A stretch of 64,000 nt of DNA from Pseudomonas nitroreducens NBRC 12694 (GCF_002091755.1 NZ_BDAI01000007.1:124001-188000); one strand, 5' to 3'. Shown: positions 32,740 through 41,274, counted from the first letter of the stretch. Numbers and translations: made by a program. The notes: generated by a model not told the origin, from the sequence alone.

Positions 32740-33660
32740 ATGACCATGTCCGTCCTTCGTCCTCGCTGGCTGTTGCTGGCCTTGCTGTTCATCCTGATTG
32801 TGCTCGGCTACCTGACATCCCGCTTCCACTGGGATGACCGTGCGCGTCTCTGGTTGCGCGAGCAGGACACCAGCACTCAGGCGCGCTCGGAAAGCATCTG
32901 GTTGCCCGGTTACCGGGCGGTCATCCAGGCCAAACCTCTCAAGGGCGGCATCGAGGGGCAGGAGACCTCCGACCTGGCCTACAACCCGGTGACCCGCACC
33001 CTGTTCACCGTGACCGGCAAGAAGCCGCTGCTGGCCGAACTGTCGCTCACCGGGGATGTGCTGCGGGTGATTCCGTTGCTGGGCATGTCGAACCCGGAAG
33101 GCGTGGCGGTGCTGGAAAACGGCAATATCGCCGTGACCGACGAGCGCCAGAATTCCCTGACCATCTTCCATGTCGACCCGCAGACCCGCGAGCTGAGCAC
33201 CGCAAAGTTGTCCAGCTTCGATCTCGGCCCGCGCGGCAAGAAGAACAAGGGCATCGAGGGTATCGCCTGGGACCCACGGCAGCATCGCCTGGTGCTGGGC
33301 CAGGAACGTGACCCGCTGGCGCTGTTCAGCCTCGCCAGCGACGGCGGGGCCAGCTTGAACGGTGCGCTCCAGCCCCTGCCCAGTGATCTGCTGATGACCA
33401 ACGTCTCGGCGCTGAGCATCGACCCGCGCACCGGCCATACCCTGGTGCTGTCGGCGGAGTCGCACCTGCTGCTGGAGCTTGACGAGAAGGGCGAGCCGAT
33501 CAGCTTCATCAGCCTGCTCGGGGGACTAAACGGCCTGGATGATCGGATCCCGCGTGCCGAGGGCGTCGCCATCGACGAGCAGGGCACCATCTACATGGTC
33601 AGCGAGCCTGACCTCTTCTACGTGTTCAAGCGCGAGGCGCAGTCCGGCGAGGGGAACTGA
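32740..33660 (+). CDS. Membrane-anchored SdiA-regulated beta-propeller protein (CarP paralogue)
   Basis: 306 residues; one N-terminal membrane anchor (RWLLLALLFILIVLGYLTS), then a periplasmic SdiA-regulated domain (PF06977 type), a beta-propeller: SIWLPGYRAVIQAKPLKGG, LAYNPVTRTLFTVTGKKPLLAELSLTG, GIEGIAWDPRQHRLVLGQERDP, and ending AEGVAIDEQGTIYMVSEPDLFYVFKR. It closely resembles the carP product at 42557-43480 over its whole length, so the two are paralogues. Located immediately upstream of carO (PA0319 position). Unlike carO and carP it has no TTAAG-type repeat before it. Confidence 0.83.
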   Translation: MTMSVLRPRWLLLALLFILIVLGYLTSRFHWDDRARLWLREQDTSTQARSESIWLPGYRAVIQAKPLKGGIEGQETSDLAYNPVTRTLFTVTGKKPLLAELSLTGDVLRVIPLLGMSNPEGVAVLENGNIAVTDERQNSLTIFHVDPQTRELSTAKLSSFDLGPRGKKNKGIEGIAWDPRQHRLVLGQERDPLALFSLASDGGASLNGALQPLPSDLLMTNVSALSIDPRTGHTLVLSAESHLLLELDEKGEPISFISLLGGLNGLDDRIPRAEGVAIDEQGTIYMVSEPDLFYVFKREAQSGEGN

Positions 33661-33692
33661 TTTAGATCGGAGCAATGCGGGCGTTTGCGGTC

Positions 33693-33730
33693 TTAAGCTT
33701 GGATTAAGTCCCGATTCAGGATGGTTTCAG
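33693..33730 (+). promoter_or_regulatory. Array of four 11-bp-spaced half-sites upstream of carO (BqsR/CarR-type box)
   Basis: TTAAG at 33693 and 33704, TTCAG at 33715 and 33726: four half-sites, each exactly 11 bp from the next. The first two form TTAAG-N6-TTAAG, identical to the box I recall for BqsR (also called CarR), an OmpR-type regulator that senses Fe(II) and controls calcium-responsive carO. A -10-like TAGGCT starts at 33741, ten bases after the array, so the array covers the -35 region as expected of an activator site. Confidence 0.8.
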
Positions 33731-33779
33731 CCGTCGGCACTAGGCTGAGCCCATCGAAAACGCCCAAGGAGGCACTTCC

Positions 33780-34163
33780 ATGAAACTGACTCACCTCCCG
33801 CTGATCGCCGCCGCTGGCCTGTTCTCCACCGTCACCTTCGCCGCTGGCGGTTACACCGGCCCGGGCAGCGATGCCCAGCCCGCCGCCGCCGCTGCCGGCC
33901 CGATCACCACGGTGAAGCAGGCCCAGGCCGCCGCCGATGACACCAAGGTCGTGCTCGAAGGCACCATCACCAAGCGCATCAGCAGCGAGCACTACGAGTT
34001 CAAGGACGCCACCGGCAGCATCCAGGTCGAGATCGACCACGACGATTGGCCAGCGGGTACTTCGGTCTCCGAGAACACCAAGGTGCGCCTGACGGGTGAG
34101 GTTGACCACCACAAGCAGAAGCCCACCGATATCGATGTGGATCGCGTGGAAATCCTCCAGTAA
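33780..34163 (+). CDS. carO: Periplasmic OB-fold protein CarO (YgiW/BOF family)
   Basis: 127-residue periplasmic protein. Signal peptide LPLIAAAGLFSTVTFA/AGGYTGP, an Ala-rich linker, then a BOF (OB-fold) domain: ITTVKQAQAAADDTKVVLEGTITKRI, YEFKDATGSIQVEIDHDDWPAG and KVRLTGEVDHHKQKPTDIDVDRVEIL. The acidic and His-rich surface suits cation-related roles. In P. aeruginosa PA0320 (CarO) is induced by Ca2+ through CarSR and helps calcium homeostasis. Strong AGGAGG ribosome site. The upstream half-site array supports the same control here. A strong terminator follows, so it is monocistronic. Confidence 0.9.
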   Translation: MKLTHLPLIAAAGLFSTVTFAAGGYTGPGSDAQPAAAAAGPITTVKQAQAAADDTKVVLEGTITKRISSEHYEFKDATGSIQVEIDHDDWPAGTSVSENTKVRLTGEVDHHKQKPTDIDVDRVEILQ

Positions 34164-34175
34164 TCCGCTCTCGAT

Positions 34176-34218
34176 AAAAAAGCCGCGCCGGGAACCCCAT
34201 CCCCGGCGCGGCTTTTTT
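34176..34218 (+). terminator. Bidirectional terminator after carO
   Basis: AAAAAAGCCGCGCCGGG (34176-34192) pairs with CCCGGCGCGGCTTTTTT (34202-34218). Also serves the convergent deacetylase gene. Confidence 0.95.
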
Positions 34219-34231
34219 GCTTTCGAGTGCG

Positions 34232-35263
34232 TCAGCCGATGCTTTCGAAGCCTTGCAATACGTTGATCGCATTGATACCGATCTCTTCCACCGCATAACC
34301 CCCTTCCATGACGAACAGGGTCGGCAGGCCGAGCTTGCCGATTGCCTCGCCCATGCGCAGGTAGTCCGGGCTGTCCAGCTTGAACTGGGAGATCGGGTCT
34401 TCCTTGTAGGTGTCCACGCCCAGCGACACGATCAGCACGTCCGGCTTGTACGCCGAGATCTGCCGGATCGCCGCCTGCAATGCCAGGCTCCAGACCGACC
34501 AGTCACTGCCCGAGGCCAGCGGATAGTTGAAGTTGAAGCCTTCGCCAACGCCTTGGCCCTTCTCGTCGGCGTACCCGAGGAAGTACGGATACTCGAAACG
34601 CGGGTCGCCGTGGATCGAGGTGAAGAGCACGTCGGCGCGGTCGTAGAAGATGTCCTGGGTGCCGTTACCGTGGTGGTAGTCGACGTCGAGGATGGCCACG
34701 CGGTTCGCGCCCTGGTCGAGGATCGACTGGGCAGCGATGGCGGCGTTGTTGAAGAAGCAGTATCCGCCCATGAAGTCCGCTGAGGCGTGGTGGCCCGGCG
34801 GACGGCAGAGCGAGAACACCGAGCGCGCGCCCTTGGCCAGTTCGGCCTGGCCGGTCATGGCCACGTTCACCGAGCTGAGCACCGCCTGCCAGGTGCCGGC
34901 GGTGATCGGTGCGCCCGCGTCCAGGCTGTAGTAGCCCAGGCGGCCGTCGATGCTGTCCGGCTCCTTCTGCCGCAGGCGGCGGGTCGGCCAGCAGATCGGC
35001 AGCATGTCGTGGGTGCGGCCGGTGGCCAGCCAGTCACGCCAGGCGTGTTGCAGGAACCGCACGAAGCCTTCGCTGTGCACCCTCAGGATGGGTTCCAGGC
35101 CGAAGTCGCGTGGGGCCTGGATGTCGCCCAGTTTCACCGCCTTGGCCCGGTCCAGCACCATGTCGGCGCGGCTGGGCTTTTCGAAGCAGGGGGTGAACTG
35201 GCCGCCGATCAGCTCGTGCTGACCGTGGTGCAAGCGATGGTCGTCGGTGTAGATCGTCAACAT
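34232..35263 (-). CDS. Acetylpolyamine aminohydrolase (histone-deacetylase family)
   Basis: Zinc amidohydrolase releasing acetate from N-acetylated putrescine, cadaverine or spermidine. 343 residues from ATG 35263 (AGGAG 7 nt upstream). HDAC-fold motifs: LCRPPGHHASADFMGGYCFFNNAAIAA (tandem catalytic His), VAILDVDYHHGNGTQDIFY (Zn ligands Asp and His), SIHGDPRFEYPYFLGYADEKG, and VLIVSLGVDTYKEDP (third Zn ligand Asp). The GG and Y near the end (VMEGGYAVEEIG) complete the site. Matches PA0321, one of the acetylpolyamine deacetylases of PAO1. It stands with a permease and a polyamine ABC system. Confidence 0.93.
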   Translation of the reverse strand: MLTIYTDDHRLHHGQHELIGGQFTPCFEKPSRADMVLDRAKAVKLGDIQAPRDFGLEPILRVHSEGFVRFLQHAWRDWLATGRTHDMLPICWPTRRLRQKEPDSIDGRLGYYSLDAGAPITAGTWQAVLSSVNVAMTGQAELAKGARSVFSLCRPPGHHASADFMGGYCFFNNAAIAAQSILDQGANRVAILDVDYHHGNGTQDIFYDRADVLFTSIHGDPRFEYPYFLGYADEKGQGVGEGFNFNYPLASGSDWSVWSLALQAAIRQISAYKPDVLIVSLGVDTYKEDPISQFKLDSPDYLRMGEAIGKLGLPTLFVMEGGYAVEEIGINAINVLQGFESIG

Positions 35264-35322
35264 CACGCGCTCCTGAGGGCGCACAAGGCGCCCGGTTAGG
35301 TTCCGGTTATCTCGGCCTGTCT

Positions 35323-35442
35323 ACGATCTGTTGCGCGTCGGCATAACTGCGTTGAAATCGGTCTCGGGATGCTCATTTACTGCGTGTAAATTCCGCTCCC
35401 TCCACCGATTTCGCCTTGTTCTGCTCTAGCTCGCGAGATCGT
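35323..35442. repeat. Long imperfect inverted repeat (about 120 bp, dispersed-repeat type)
   Basis: Outer arms ACGATCT (35323-35329) and AGATCGT (35436-35442), middle arms GAAATCGGT (35354-35362) and ACCGATTTC (35404-35412), inner arms GGGATGCTCATTTAC (35366-35380) and GTAAATTCCGCTCCC (35386-35400). From memory similar sequences are scattered through Pseudomonas genomes between genes. It occupies nearly the whole gap between two same-strand genes and could fold strongly in RNA. Confidence 0.65.
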
Positions 35443-35452
35443 CAACGGGCTT

Positions 35453-36838
35453 TCAGGCGTTTTCCTCGAAATTCACACTCGGTGCCTTGCGGCGGAAGCC
35501 GCCGGTATGCACCGCCAGGTAGGCGAAGCCGACGGCGAACCAGCTCAGGCCCACGATCAGGGTCATCTGCGAGAGGCTGGTCCACAGCCACAGGGTCAGG
35601 CACAGGCCGATGAACGGGATGGCGCCGTACAGCAGGACGTTCTTCGCGCCGCGACGGCGCTCCACGCCCAGGTAGGTGCGGATCACCGCTAGGTTGACCA
35701 CGGAGAAGGCCACCAGCGCACCGAAGCTGATCATCGAGGCGAGGGTGGTCAGGTCCAGCACGATGGCCAGCAACGAGATCGCCGAGACCACCAGGATCGC
35801 CACCACCGGGGTCTGGAAGCGCGCGTGCAAGGTGCCGAACAGGCTGCGCGGCAGGATGCCGTCGCGGCCCATGGTGAAGATGATGCGCGATACCGAGGCC
35901 TGGGATGCCAGCGCCGAGCCGATGCAACCGGCGATATAGGCGGAGGTGAAGAAGTTGCCGAGGAACTGGCCGCCGGCCTTGAGCATCACTTCGTTGGCCG
36001 CCGAGTCGGCGTTCTGGAACACGCTGCCGGGGAACACCAGCTGGCTGATGATCGCCAGCAGGGTGAACATCAGGCCGGCGATGACGGTGGTGATGATGAT
36101 CGCGCGGGGAATGTCGCGGCGGGCGTCGCGGGTTTCCTCGGCCATGGTCGAGACCGCGTCGAAGCCCAGGAACGACAGGCACAACACCGCGGCGCCGGCC
36201 ATCAGCGGGGCGAAGCCGGGCTGGGTGCCGTCACCGACGAAGGGCAGGCTGAAGTCGATCGCCGCGCCGCCGGCCAGTGTCTTGATCGACATGATCACGA
36301 ACACCACGATGAACACCAGTTGCGCGCCGACAATGACGTTGCTCATGCCGGCCACCTGGCTGATGCCGACCACGTTGAGCACGGTCACCAGGGCGATGGA
36401 GGCGACCACGAACACCCAGGCCGGGATTTCCGGGAAGGCGATGTTCATGAACAGGCCGATGAGCAGGTAGTTGATCATCGGCAGGAACAGGTAGTCGAGC
36501 AGCAGCGACCAGCCGGACAGGAAGCCGACTACCGGGCCGAAGCTCAGGCTGGTGTAGGAATACGCAGAACCCGAGATCGGGTACTTGCGCACCATGAAAC
36601 TGTAGGAAGCGGCGGTGAACAGCATCGCCAGCAGGGTGATCAGGTAGGCGCTGGCAGTGCGGCCGCCGGTCATCTCGGTGACCACGCCGTAGGTGGTGAA
36701 CATGGTCAGTGGGACCATGTAGACCAGGCCGAAGAAGACCAGGGCGGGCAGGCCCAGGACGCGTTTCAGGCGGGCGTCGGCGTTGGCCGGGGTGCCCTGT
36801 TGGGTGTGAGCTGTGCTGGCGCTGTGTTGGCTGGCCAT
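35453..36838 (-). CDS. APC-superfamily amino acid/polyamine permease
   Basis: 461-residue inner-membrane transporter, about 12 helices, from ATG 36838 (GAGGA upstream). Typical APC opening LGLPALVFFGLVYMVPLTMFTTYGVV with TM1, GGRTASAYLITLLAMLFTAASYSFM, YPISGSAYSYTSLSFGPVVGFLSGWSLLLDYLF, FLGFDAVSTMAEETRDARRDIPRAIIITTV (the conserved loop of the family) and a C-terminal basic tail. Between the acetylpolyamine deacetylase and the polyamine ABC operon; matches PA0322. Import of putrescine or acetylpolyamines is likely from context only. Confidence 0.87.
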   Translation of the reverse strand: MASQHSASTAHTQQGTPANADARLKRVLGLPALVFFGLVYMVPLTMFTTYGVVTEMTGGRTASAYLITLLAMLFTAASYSFMVRKYPISGSAYSYTSLSFGPVVGFLSGWSLLLDYLFLPMINYLLIGLFMNIAFPEIPAWVFVVASIALVTVLNVVGISQVAGMSNVIVGAQLVFIVVFVIMSIKTLAGGAAIDFSLPFVGDGTQPGFAPLMAGAAVLCLSFLGFDAVSTMAEETRDARRDIPRAIIITTVIAGLMFTLLAIISQLVFPGSVFQNADSAANEVMLKAGGQFLGNFFTSAYIAGCIGSALASQASVSRIIFTMGRDGILPRSLFGTLHARFQTPVVAILVVSAISLLAIVLDLTTLASMISFGALVAFSVVNLAVIRTYLGVERRRGAKNVLLYGAIPFIGLCLTLWLWTSLSQMTLIVGLSWFAVGFAYLAVHTGGFRRKAPSVNFEENA

Positions 36839-37225
36839 GGGGGAGTCCTCGCGATTGTTGTTGTCTTGCGGGCGGGCGGCGTTCGGTGGCCGTCCTGACG
36901 TCATCGGTTTACGGCTCAGCCGCAGCGATGACGACGCGCGAGGAATGAGGGTGTGTGCTGCAGGGTGACGCAAAAGCTGGTCATGGGCGTTCTCGGGGCA
37001 TTTGTTCTTGTGGATAACGCGCTCGCGTTCCCTCGGGAAATCCCTGCGCCATCTGCGATGGTGTAGGGGCTGGCCGCCTTTCCAGCCGCTCCCTGCGCGA
37101 GCCGCCCGACTCTAGCAACCAGGGGTGCCGGGCAGAACTCTGCAAAGGGTCAAAAAGGGATCGAAATGGCCAAAATGGCTGTCAGAATCACCCGACGCGC
37201 ACCGCCGCGCCGGGTGACCTGTGGG
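36839..37225. other. 387-bp gap upstream of the permease gene
   Basis: Must hold the promoter of the minus-strand permease gene. A hairpin TCACCCG (37188-37194) and CGGGTGA (37211-37217) lies just past the stop of the binding-protein gene and may be its terminator, though no clear T-run follows. A tandem near-repeat GGTCAAAAAGGGATCGAAA / GGCCAAAATGG lies around 37148-37178. No gene seen. Confidence 0.5.
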
Positions 37226-38275
37226 TCATTTCTTCAGTTTGGTCCAGACCTTGGAACGCAGTTGCAGCGCCTTGGGCGAACAGAGCTTGAAGGGCTTCAG
37301 GCGATCCAGCTTGTCCGCCGGGGTGTTGATCGCCGGGTCGTCGAACAGCTCCTTGTCCATGAACTTGTCCGAGCCTTCGATCGCGTTGTTGTACTTGGCG
37401 AAGTTGGAGGCCAGGGCGATGTTCTCGGGCTGCATCATCCAGTTCAGGAAGGCGTGGGCCTCCTTGATGTTGGTGGCGTCCTTGGGAATGGTCAGGTTGT
37501 CGATGAACAGGCGCACGCCTTCCTTGGGATAGACGTAGACCAGGCTGGCGCGCTGGGCGTGGGCGCGGTGGAAGGCGCCGTTCCATTGCTGGTGCATGGA
37601 AACCTCGCCGGCGGCCATGCGCTCGATGGTGCCGTCGCTGTTGTACATGGCCAGCATGGGTTTCTGCTTGAGCAGCAGGTCCTGGATCTTCGCCGCCTCT
37701 TTCGGGTCCTCGGTGCATTCGTCGACGCCCAGGTAGTAGGACGCGGGGGCATAGAGCTCCTCGATGGAGTTGAGCGCCACCACCTTGCCTTTCAGCTCCG
37801 CCGGCGGCTCGAAGAACGGCTTCCAGCTTTCATCCAGCTTGCCGCCCGGCACCTTGGCGCTGTCGTAGCTGTAGCCGGTGGTGCCCCACAGGTAGGGCAC
37901 GGAGTAGTCGTGGCCCGGGTCGTAGGTCAGGGTCTTGAACTTGTCCTTGAGGTTGGCCAGGTTCGGCAGCTGCGACTTGTCGAGCTTCTGCAGCAGGCCT
38001 TCCTTGACGAAGATCTCGATGAAGCTGTCCGACGGTACGACCACGTCGTAGGCGCCGCCGCCGGCCTTCAGCTTGGCCAGCAGGGTTTCGTTGCTGTCGT
38101 AGGAATCCAGGGTGGCGTGGATGCCGGTGTCCTTCTCGAACTTCTTCAACAGTTCCGGCGGGAAGTAGTCGGACCAGTTGGCGAAGTGCAGGGTGCCGTC
38201 GGCATGGGCGCTGCCGGCCAGCAGCAGGCTGGCGGCGACGAGCGTGCGGGCGATGGGGGTACGGCGGAATTTCAT
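37226..38275 (-). CDS. Polyamine ABC transporter substrate-binding protein (PotD/PotF type)
   Basis: 349-residue periplasmic binding protein from ATG 38275 (AAGGAG upstream). Signal peptide RTLVAASLLLAGSAHA; mature start TLHFANWSDYFPPELLKKFEKDTGIHATLDSYDSNE, VVVPSDSFIEIF, VPYLWGTTGYSYDS and WNGAFHRAHAQ, ending KVWTKLKK. Last gene of the minus-strand operon ATPase - permease - permease - binding protein (PA0326 to PA0323). The ligand pocket differs from SpuD and SpuE (for example no FHSSKY), so a different polyamine, possibly an acetylated one given the deacetylase nearby, is a fair guess. Confidence 0.9.
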   Translation of the reverse strand: MKFRRTPIARTLVAASLLLAGSAHADGTLHFANWSDYFPPELLKKFEKDTGIHATLDSYDSNETLLAKLKAGGGAYDVVVPSDSFIEIFVKEGLLQKLDKSQLPNLANLKDKFKTLTYDPGHDYSVPYLWGTTGYSYDSAKVPGGKLDESWKPFFEPPAELKGKVVALNSIEELYAPASYYLGVDECTEDPKEAAKIQDLLLKQKPMLAMYNSDGTIERMAAGEVSMHQQWNGAFHRAHAQRASLVYVYPKEGVRLFIDNLTIPKDATNIKEAHAFLNWMMQPENIALASNFAKYNNAIEGSDKFMDKELFDDPAINTPADKLDRLKPFKLCSPKALQLRSKVWTKLKK

Positions 38276-38318
38276 CGGTGAAGCTCCTTGCAATGTTGTT
38301 TTGATTGGCGGCAGGAGG

Positions 38319-39107
38319 TCAGCGGCGACGCTGGCCGACGTAGTACGACAACGCAACGAACGCGATGGAAATCAACAGTATTATTGAAGATATGGCGTTG
38401 ATCTTCGGGGAAATCCCCATTCGGATGGAGCTGAAGATATACACCGGCAGGGTAGTGGCACCGGCACCGGCGACGAAGTAGGTGATGACGAAGTCGTCCA
38501 TCGAGATGATGAACGCCAGCATCGCCCCGGACACGATCCCCGGCGTCAGCAGCGGGAAGGTCACCTTCCAGAAGGTCTTCCACGGCGAGGCATAGAGGTC
38601 CGCCGCCGCTTCCGCCAGCCGTGGGTCCATGCCTTCGAGACGGGCGCGGATCGGCAGGTAGGCGAAGGGAATACAGAACACGATGTGCGCCAGCAGGATG
38701 GTGAACAGCGACAGCTTCAGGCCGATGAAGGCGAAGAACATCAGCGTCGCCACGGCGGTGACGATCTCCGGCACCAGCAGCGGCAGGCCCAGTACGCCGC
38801 TCATCAGCGTCTGCCCGCGGAATGTGCGACCGCGCATGCCTAGCGCGGCGAGCGTGGCCAGGGTGGTGGCGACGACGGTGGCCAGGGTGGCGACGATCAG
38901 CGAGTTCTTCGCTGCGCGGAGGATTTCCGGATCGTCCGCCACCACGGCGTACCATTTCAGGCTGAAACTTTCCCACAGCGTGGCCGACTGGCCGCTGTTG
39001 AAGCTCAGCACCACCAGCACGAAGATCGGGATATAGAGGAAGGCGAAGAACAGCCAGGCGGCGGGCCGGACCCCGGTGAACTTCCACAGCGGGTTGGCCG
39101 ACTTCAT
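38319..39107 (-). CDS. Polyamine ABC transporter permease (PotC/PotI type)
   Basis: 262-residue inner-membrane permease. Helices WLFFAFLYIPIFVLVVLSF, IVATLATVVATTLATLAALG, and others; coupling loop RLAEAAADLYASPWKTFWKVTFPLL and MLAFIISMDDFVITYFVAGAG. Overlaps the preceding permease gene by four bases (39104-39107, ATGA), showing translational coupling. Pairs with the 305-residue permease. Matches PA0324. Confidence 0.92.
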   Translation of the reverse strand: MKSANPLWKFTGVRPAAWLFFAFLYIPIFVLVVLSFNSGQSATLWESFSLKWYAVVADDPEILRAAKNSLIVATLATVVATTLATLAALGMRGRTFRGQTLMSGVLGLPLLVPEIVTAVATLMFFAFIGLKLSLFTILLAHIVFCIPFAYLPIRARLEGMDPRLAEAAADLYASPWKTFWKVTFPLLTPGIVSGAMLAFIISMDDFVITYFVAGAGATTLPVYIFSSIRMGISPKINAISSIILLISIAFVALSYYVGQRRR

Positions 39108-40021
39108 GGATGACCTCCCGACGCGCCCTGTTTGAACCGCATGCTGTAGATCAGCATCGCCAGCAGCACGAAGGCGAGCAGGGCGAAGGACAGCGCCGCG
39201 CCGAACGGCCAGTTGTGCGCCGTGCCGAACTGCAATTGGATCAGGTTGCCGATCATCAGCGACTTACCGCCCCCCAGCAGCTCGGGAATGATGTAGCTGC
39301 CCAGCGAGGGAATGAACACCAGGATGCAGCCGGCGACGATGCCGGGCATGGCCAGCGGAATGATGATCCGCTTCAGCGCCTTCCAGCGGTTGGCGCCCAG
39401 GTCGAAGGCCGCTTCCACCAGGCGCCAGTCCATCTTCTCCAGGCTGGTGTAGATGGGCAGGACCATGAACGGCAGGTAGGTGTAGAGCAGGCCGATGATC
39501 ACCGCGTTGTCGGTGTAGAGAATGCCCAGCGATGCGTCGGAGAAGCCCAGCCCGTGCAGCCCTTCGTCGATCAGACCGCCGTTGCGCAGGAGCAGCATCC
39601 AGGCGTAGACCCGCACCAACAGGTTGGTCCAGAACGGCACGGTGACCAGGAACAGCAGCAGGTTGCGCCGGCGTTCGTCCTGCAGCGCCAGGTACAGCGC
39701 GGTGGGGAAGCCGATGAGCACGCAGCCCAGGGTGGTCAGGATCGACAGCCAGAACGAGCGCTGGAAGATGCCCAGGTAGTCGGCGTTGAACGACAGGCTG
39801 TCGTCCAGGTCGCGCTCCCAGAGGAAATTGATGTAGGCCTCGACGGTGTGCTGGCCCCATTTGACGCCGCCATAGTCCCCCGGTGCCTGGACCGACACGG
39901 CGAACATGATGCCCAGCGGCAGGACCAGGAACACCACCAGCATGATCATCGCCGGGCTGGTCAGGGCCAGGCGCTTGAACAGTGATTGGCGTTCCGCTTG
40001 CGCGCGTAGTGTTGTACTCAT
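39104..40021 (-). CDS. Polyamine ABC transporter permease (PotB/PotH type)
   Basis: 305-residue inner-membrane permease. First helix PAMIMLVVFLVLPLGIMFAVSV, a larger first periplasmic loop, then VPFWTNLLVRVYAWMLLL, and coupling loop MDWRLVEAAFDLGANRWKALKRIIIPLAMPG followed by IPSLGSYIIPELLGGGKS. Overlaps both neighbours by four bases. Matches PA0325. Confidence 0.93.
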   Translation of the reverse strand: MSTTLRAQAERQSLFKRLALTSPAMIMLVVFLVLPLGIMFAVSVQAPGDYGGVKWGQHTVEAYINFLWERDLDDSLSFNADYLGIFQRSFWLSILTTLGCVLIGFPTALYLALQDERRRNLLLFLVTVPFWTNLLVRVYAWMLLLRNGGLIDEGLHGLGFSDASLGILYTDNAVIIGLLYTYLPFMVLPIYTSLEKMDWRLVEAAFDLGANRWKALKRIIIPLAMPGIVAGCILVFIPSLGSYIIPELLGGGKSLMIGNLIQLQFGTAHNWPFGAALSFALLAFVLLAMLIYSMRFKQGASGGHP

Positions 40022-41067
40022 TCGGCCAGCACCCGGATGGCGGTGGCGGGAACACGGACCCGCACCCGCGCGCCGGGCGCGTGGGTGGAAAGAGCGCCGT
40101 CGCGGTTCTGCTGACGTACGCGGAAGCCGCCCTGACCGGCGACATTGAGGTGGTACACGGTGTCGGTGCCGACGTAGACGATGTTCTCGACTACGCCTTC
40201 GAGCTGACCGTCCTGCGCCAGCTCGGTGCGCTCCGGGCGGATCGCCAGGGTCACCTTGCCGGGCAGGGTGGTGGCGGCCGGCAGCGTCTGGCCGTCGGCC
40301 AGGCGTACGCTATCGCCGCTGGATTCGCCTTCGAGGAAATTGGTCTCGCCGATGAAGTCGGCCACCAGGCGGTTGACCGGTGCCTCGTAGATCTCGGTGG
40401 GCGTGCCGATCTGCATGACCTTGCCGCGGCTCATTACCGCGATGCGGTCGGACATAGTCAGCGCTTCTTCCTGGTCGTGGGTGACGAAGATGAAGGTGAT
40501 GCCGGTCTCGTGCTGCAGGCGCTTGAGCTCGATCTGCATTTCCTTGCGCAGCTTCAAGTCGAGTGCCGAGAGGGATTCGTCGAGCAGCAGCACCTTGGGC
40601 CTGCTGGCCAGTGCGCGGGCCAGGGCGATGCGCTGTTGCTGGCCGCCGGAGAGCTGGTCGGCGCGGCGCTTGCCGACGTCGGGCAGGCGCACCAGGTCGA
40701 GCATCTTCTGCACGGTGGCGTCGATGTCGCTGCGTTGCTTGCCCTGCATTTCCAGGCCGAAGGCGATGTTCTCCGCCACGGTCATGTGCGGGAACAGCGC
40801 ATAGCTCTGGAAGACGGTATTGACCGGGCGCTTGAAGGGCGGAAGGCCTTCCATCGCGTCGCCATAGAGGCGAATGCTGCCGGAGGAGGGTTGTTCGAAG
40901 CCGGCGATCAGTCGCAGCAAGGTGGTCTTGCCGCAGCCCGACGGGCCGAGGAGGGTGAAGAATTCGTTGGCGCGGATTTCCAGTGACACGTCGTCCAGGG
41001 CCTTGAGGCCTTGTCCGGGTGTACCGAACTCCATGCATATCCGCTCGATGGTGATCGCGCTGGTCAT
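40018..41067 (-). CDS. Polyamine ABC transporter ATP-binding protein (PotA type)
   Basis: 349-residue ATPase, first gene of the operon. Walker A GPSGCGKT (41-48), Q-loop TVFQSYALFPHM, signature LSGGQQQRIALARAL, Walker B VLLLDESLSALD, switch His FVTHDQEEAL; then a TOBE domain (TLAIRPERTELAQDGQ). In Walker B the usual DEP is DES, a natural variant. Overlaps the next gene by four bases. Matches PA0326. Forms with the two permeases and binding protein a second complete polyamine importer beside SpuDEFGH. Confidence 0.93.
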   Translation of the reverse strand: MTSAITIERICMEFGTPGQGLKALDDVSLEIRANEFFTLLGPSGCGKTTLLRLIAGFEQPSSGSIRLYGDAMEGLPPFKRPVNTVFQSYALFPHMTVAENIAFGLEMQGKQRSDIDATVQKMLDLVRLPDVGKRRADQLSGGQQQRIALARALASRPKVLLLDESLSALDLKLRKEMQIELKRLQHETGITFIFVTHDQEEALTMSDRIAVMSRGKVMQIGTPTEIYEAPVNRLVADFIGETNFLEGESSGDSVRLADGQTLPAATTLPGKVTLAIRPERTELAQDGQLEGVVENIVYVGTDTVYHLNVAGQGGFRVRQQNRDGALSTHAPGARVRVRVPATAIRVLAE

Positions 41068-41274
41068 GCTCGTACCATGCAGTTAAGCAGTTGTTATTTT
41101 TGAGGTTTTACGGTTTCTAGGGCCGTTTCACCTAGCTGCGGATTGATAATGACCAAGCGCCGGGATGCGCAGAACGATAGATCAGGCCAATAAGGGATAA
41201 ATCAGGCCAAGTTGAAAATGGCGCCTGGAACGCTGGATTTCGGGCGTCAGCGGTGTGTCGTCTGCTGGGCTTTT

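Noticed and set aside
40018..41067. DES in place of DEP in Walker B as a sign of an inactive ATPase
   Set aside because: The catalytic Asp-Glu pair, Walker A, signature and switch His are intact; the following residue varies in active ABC proteins.
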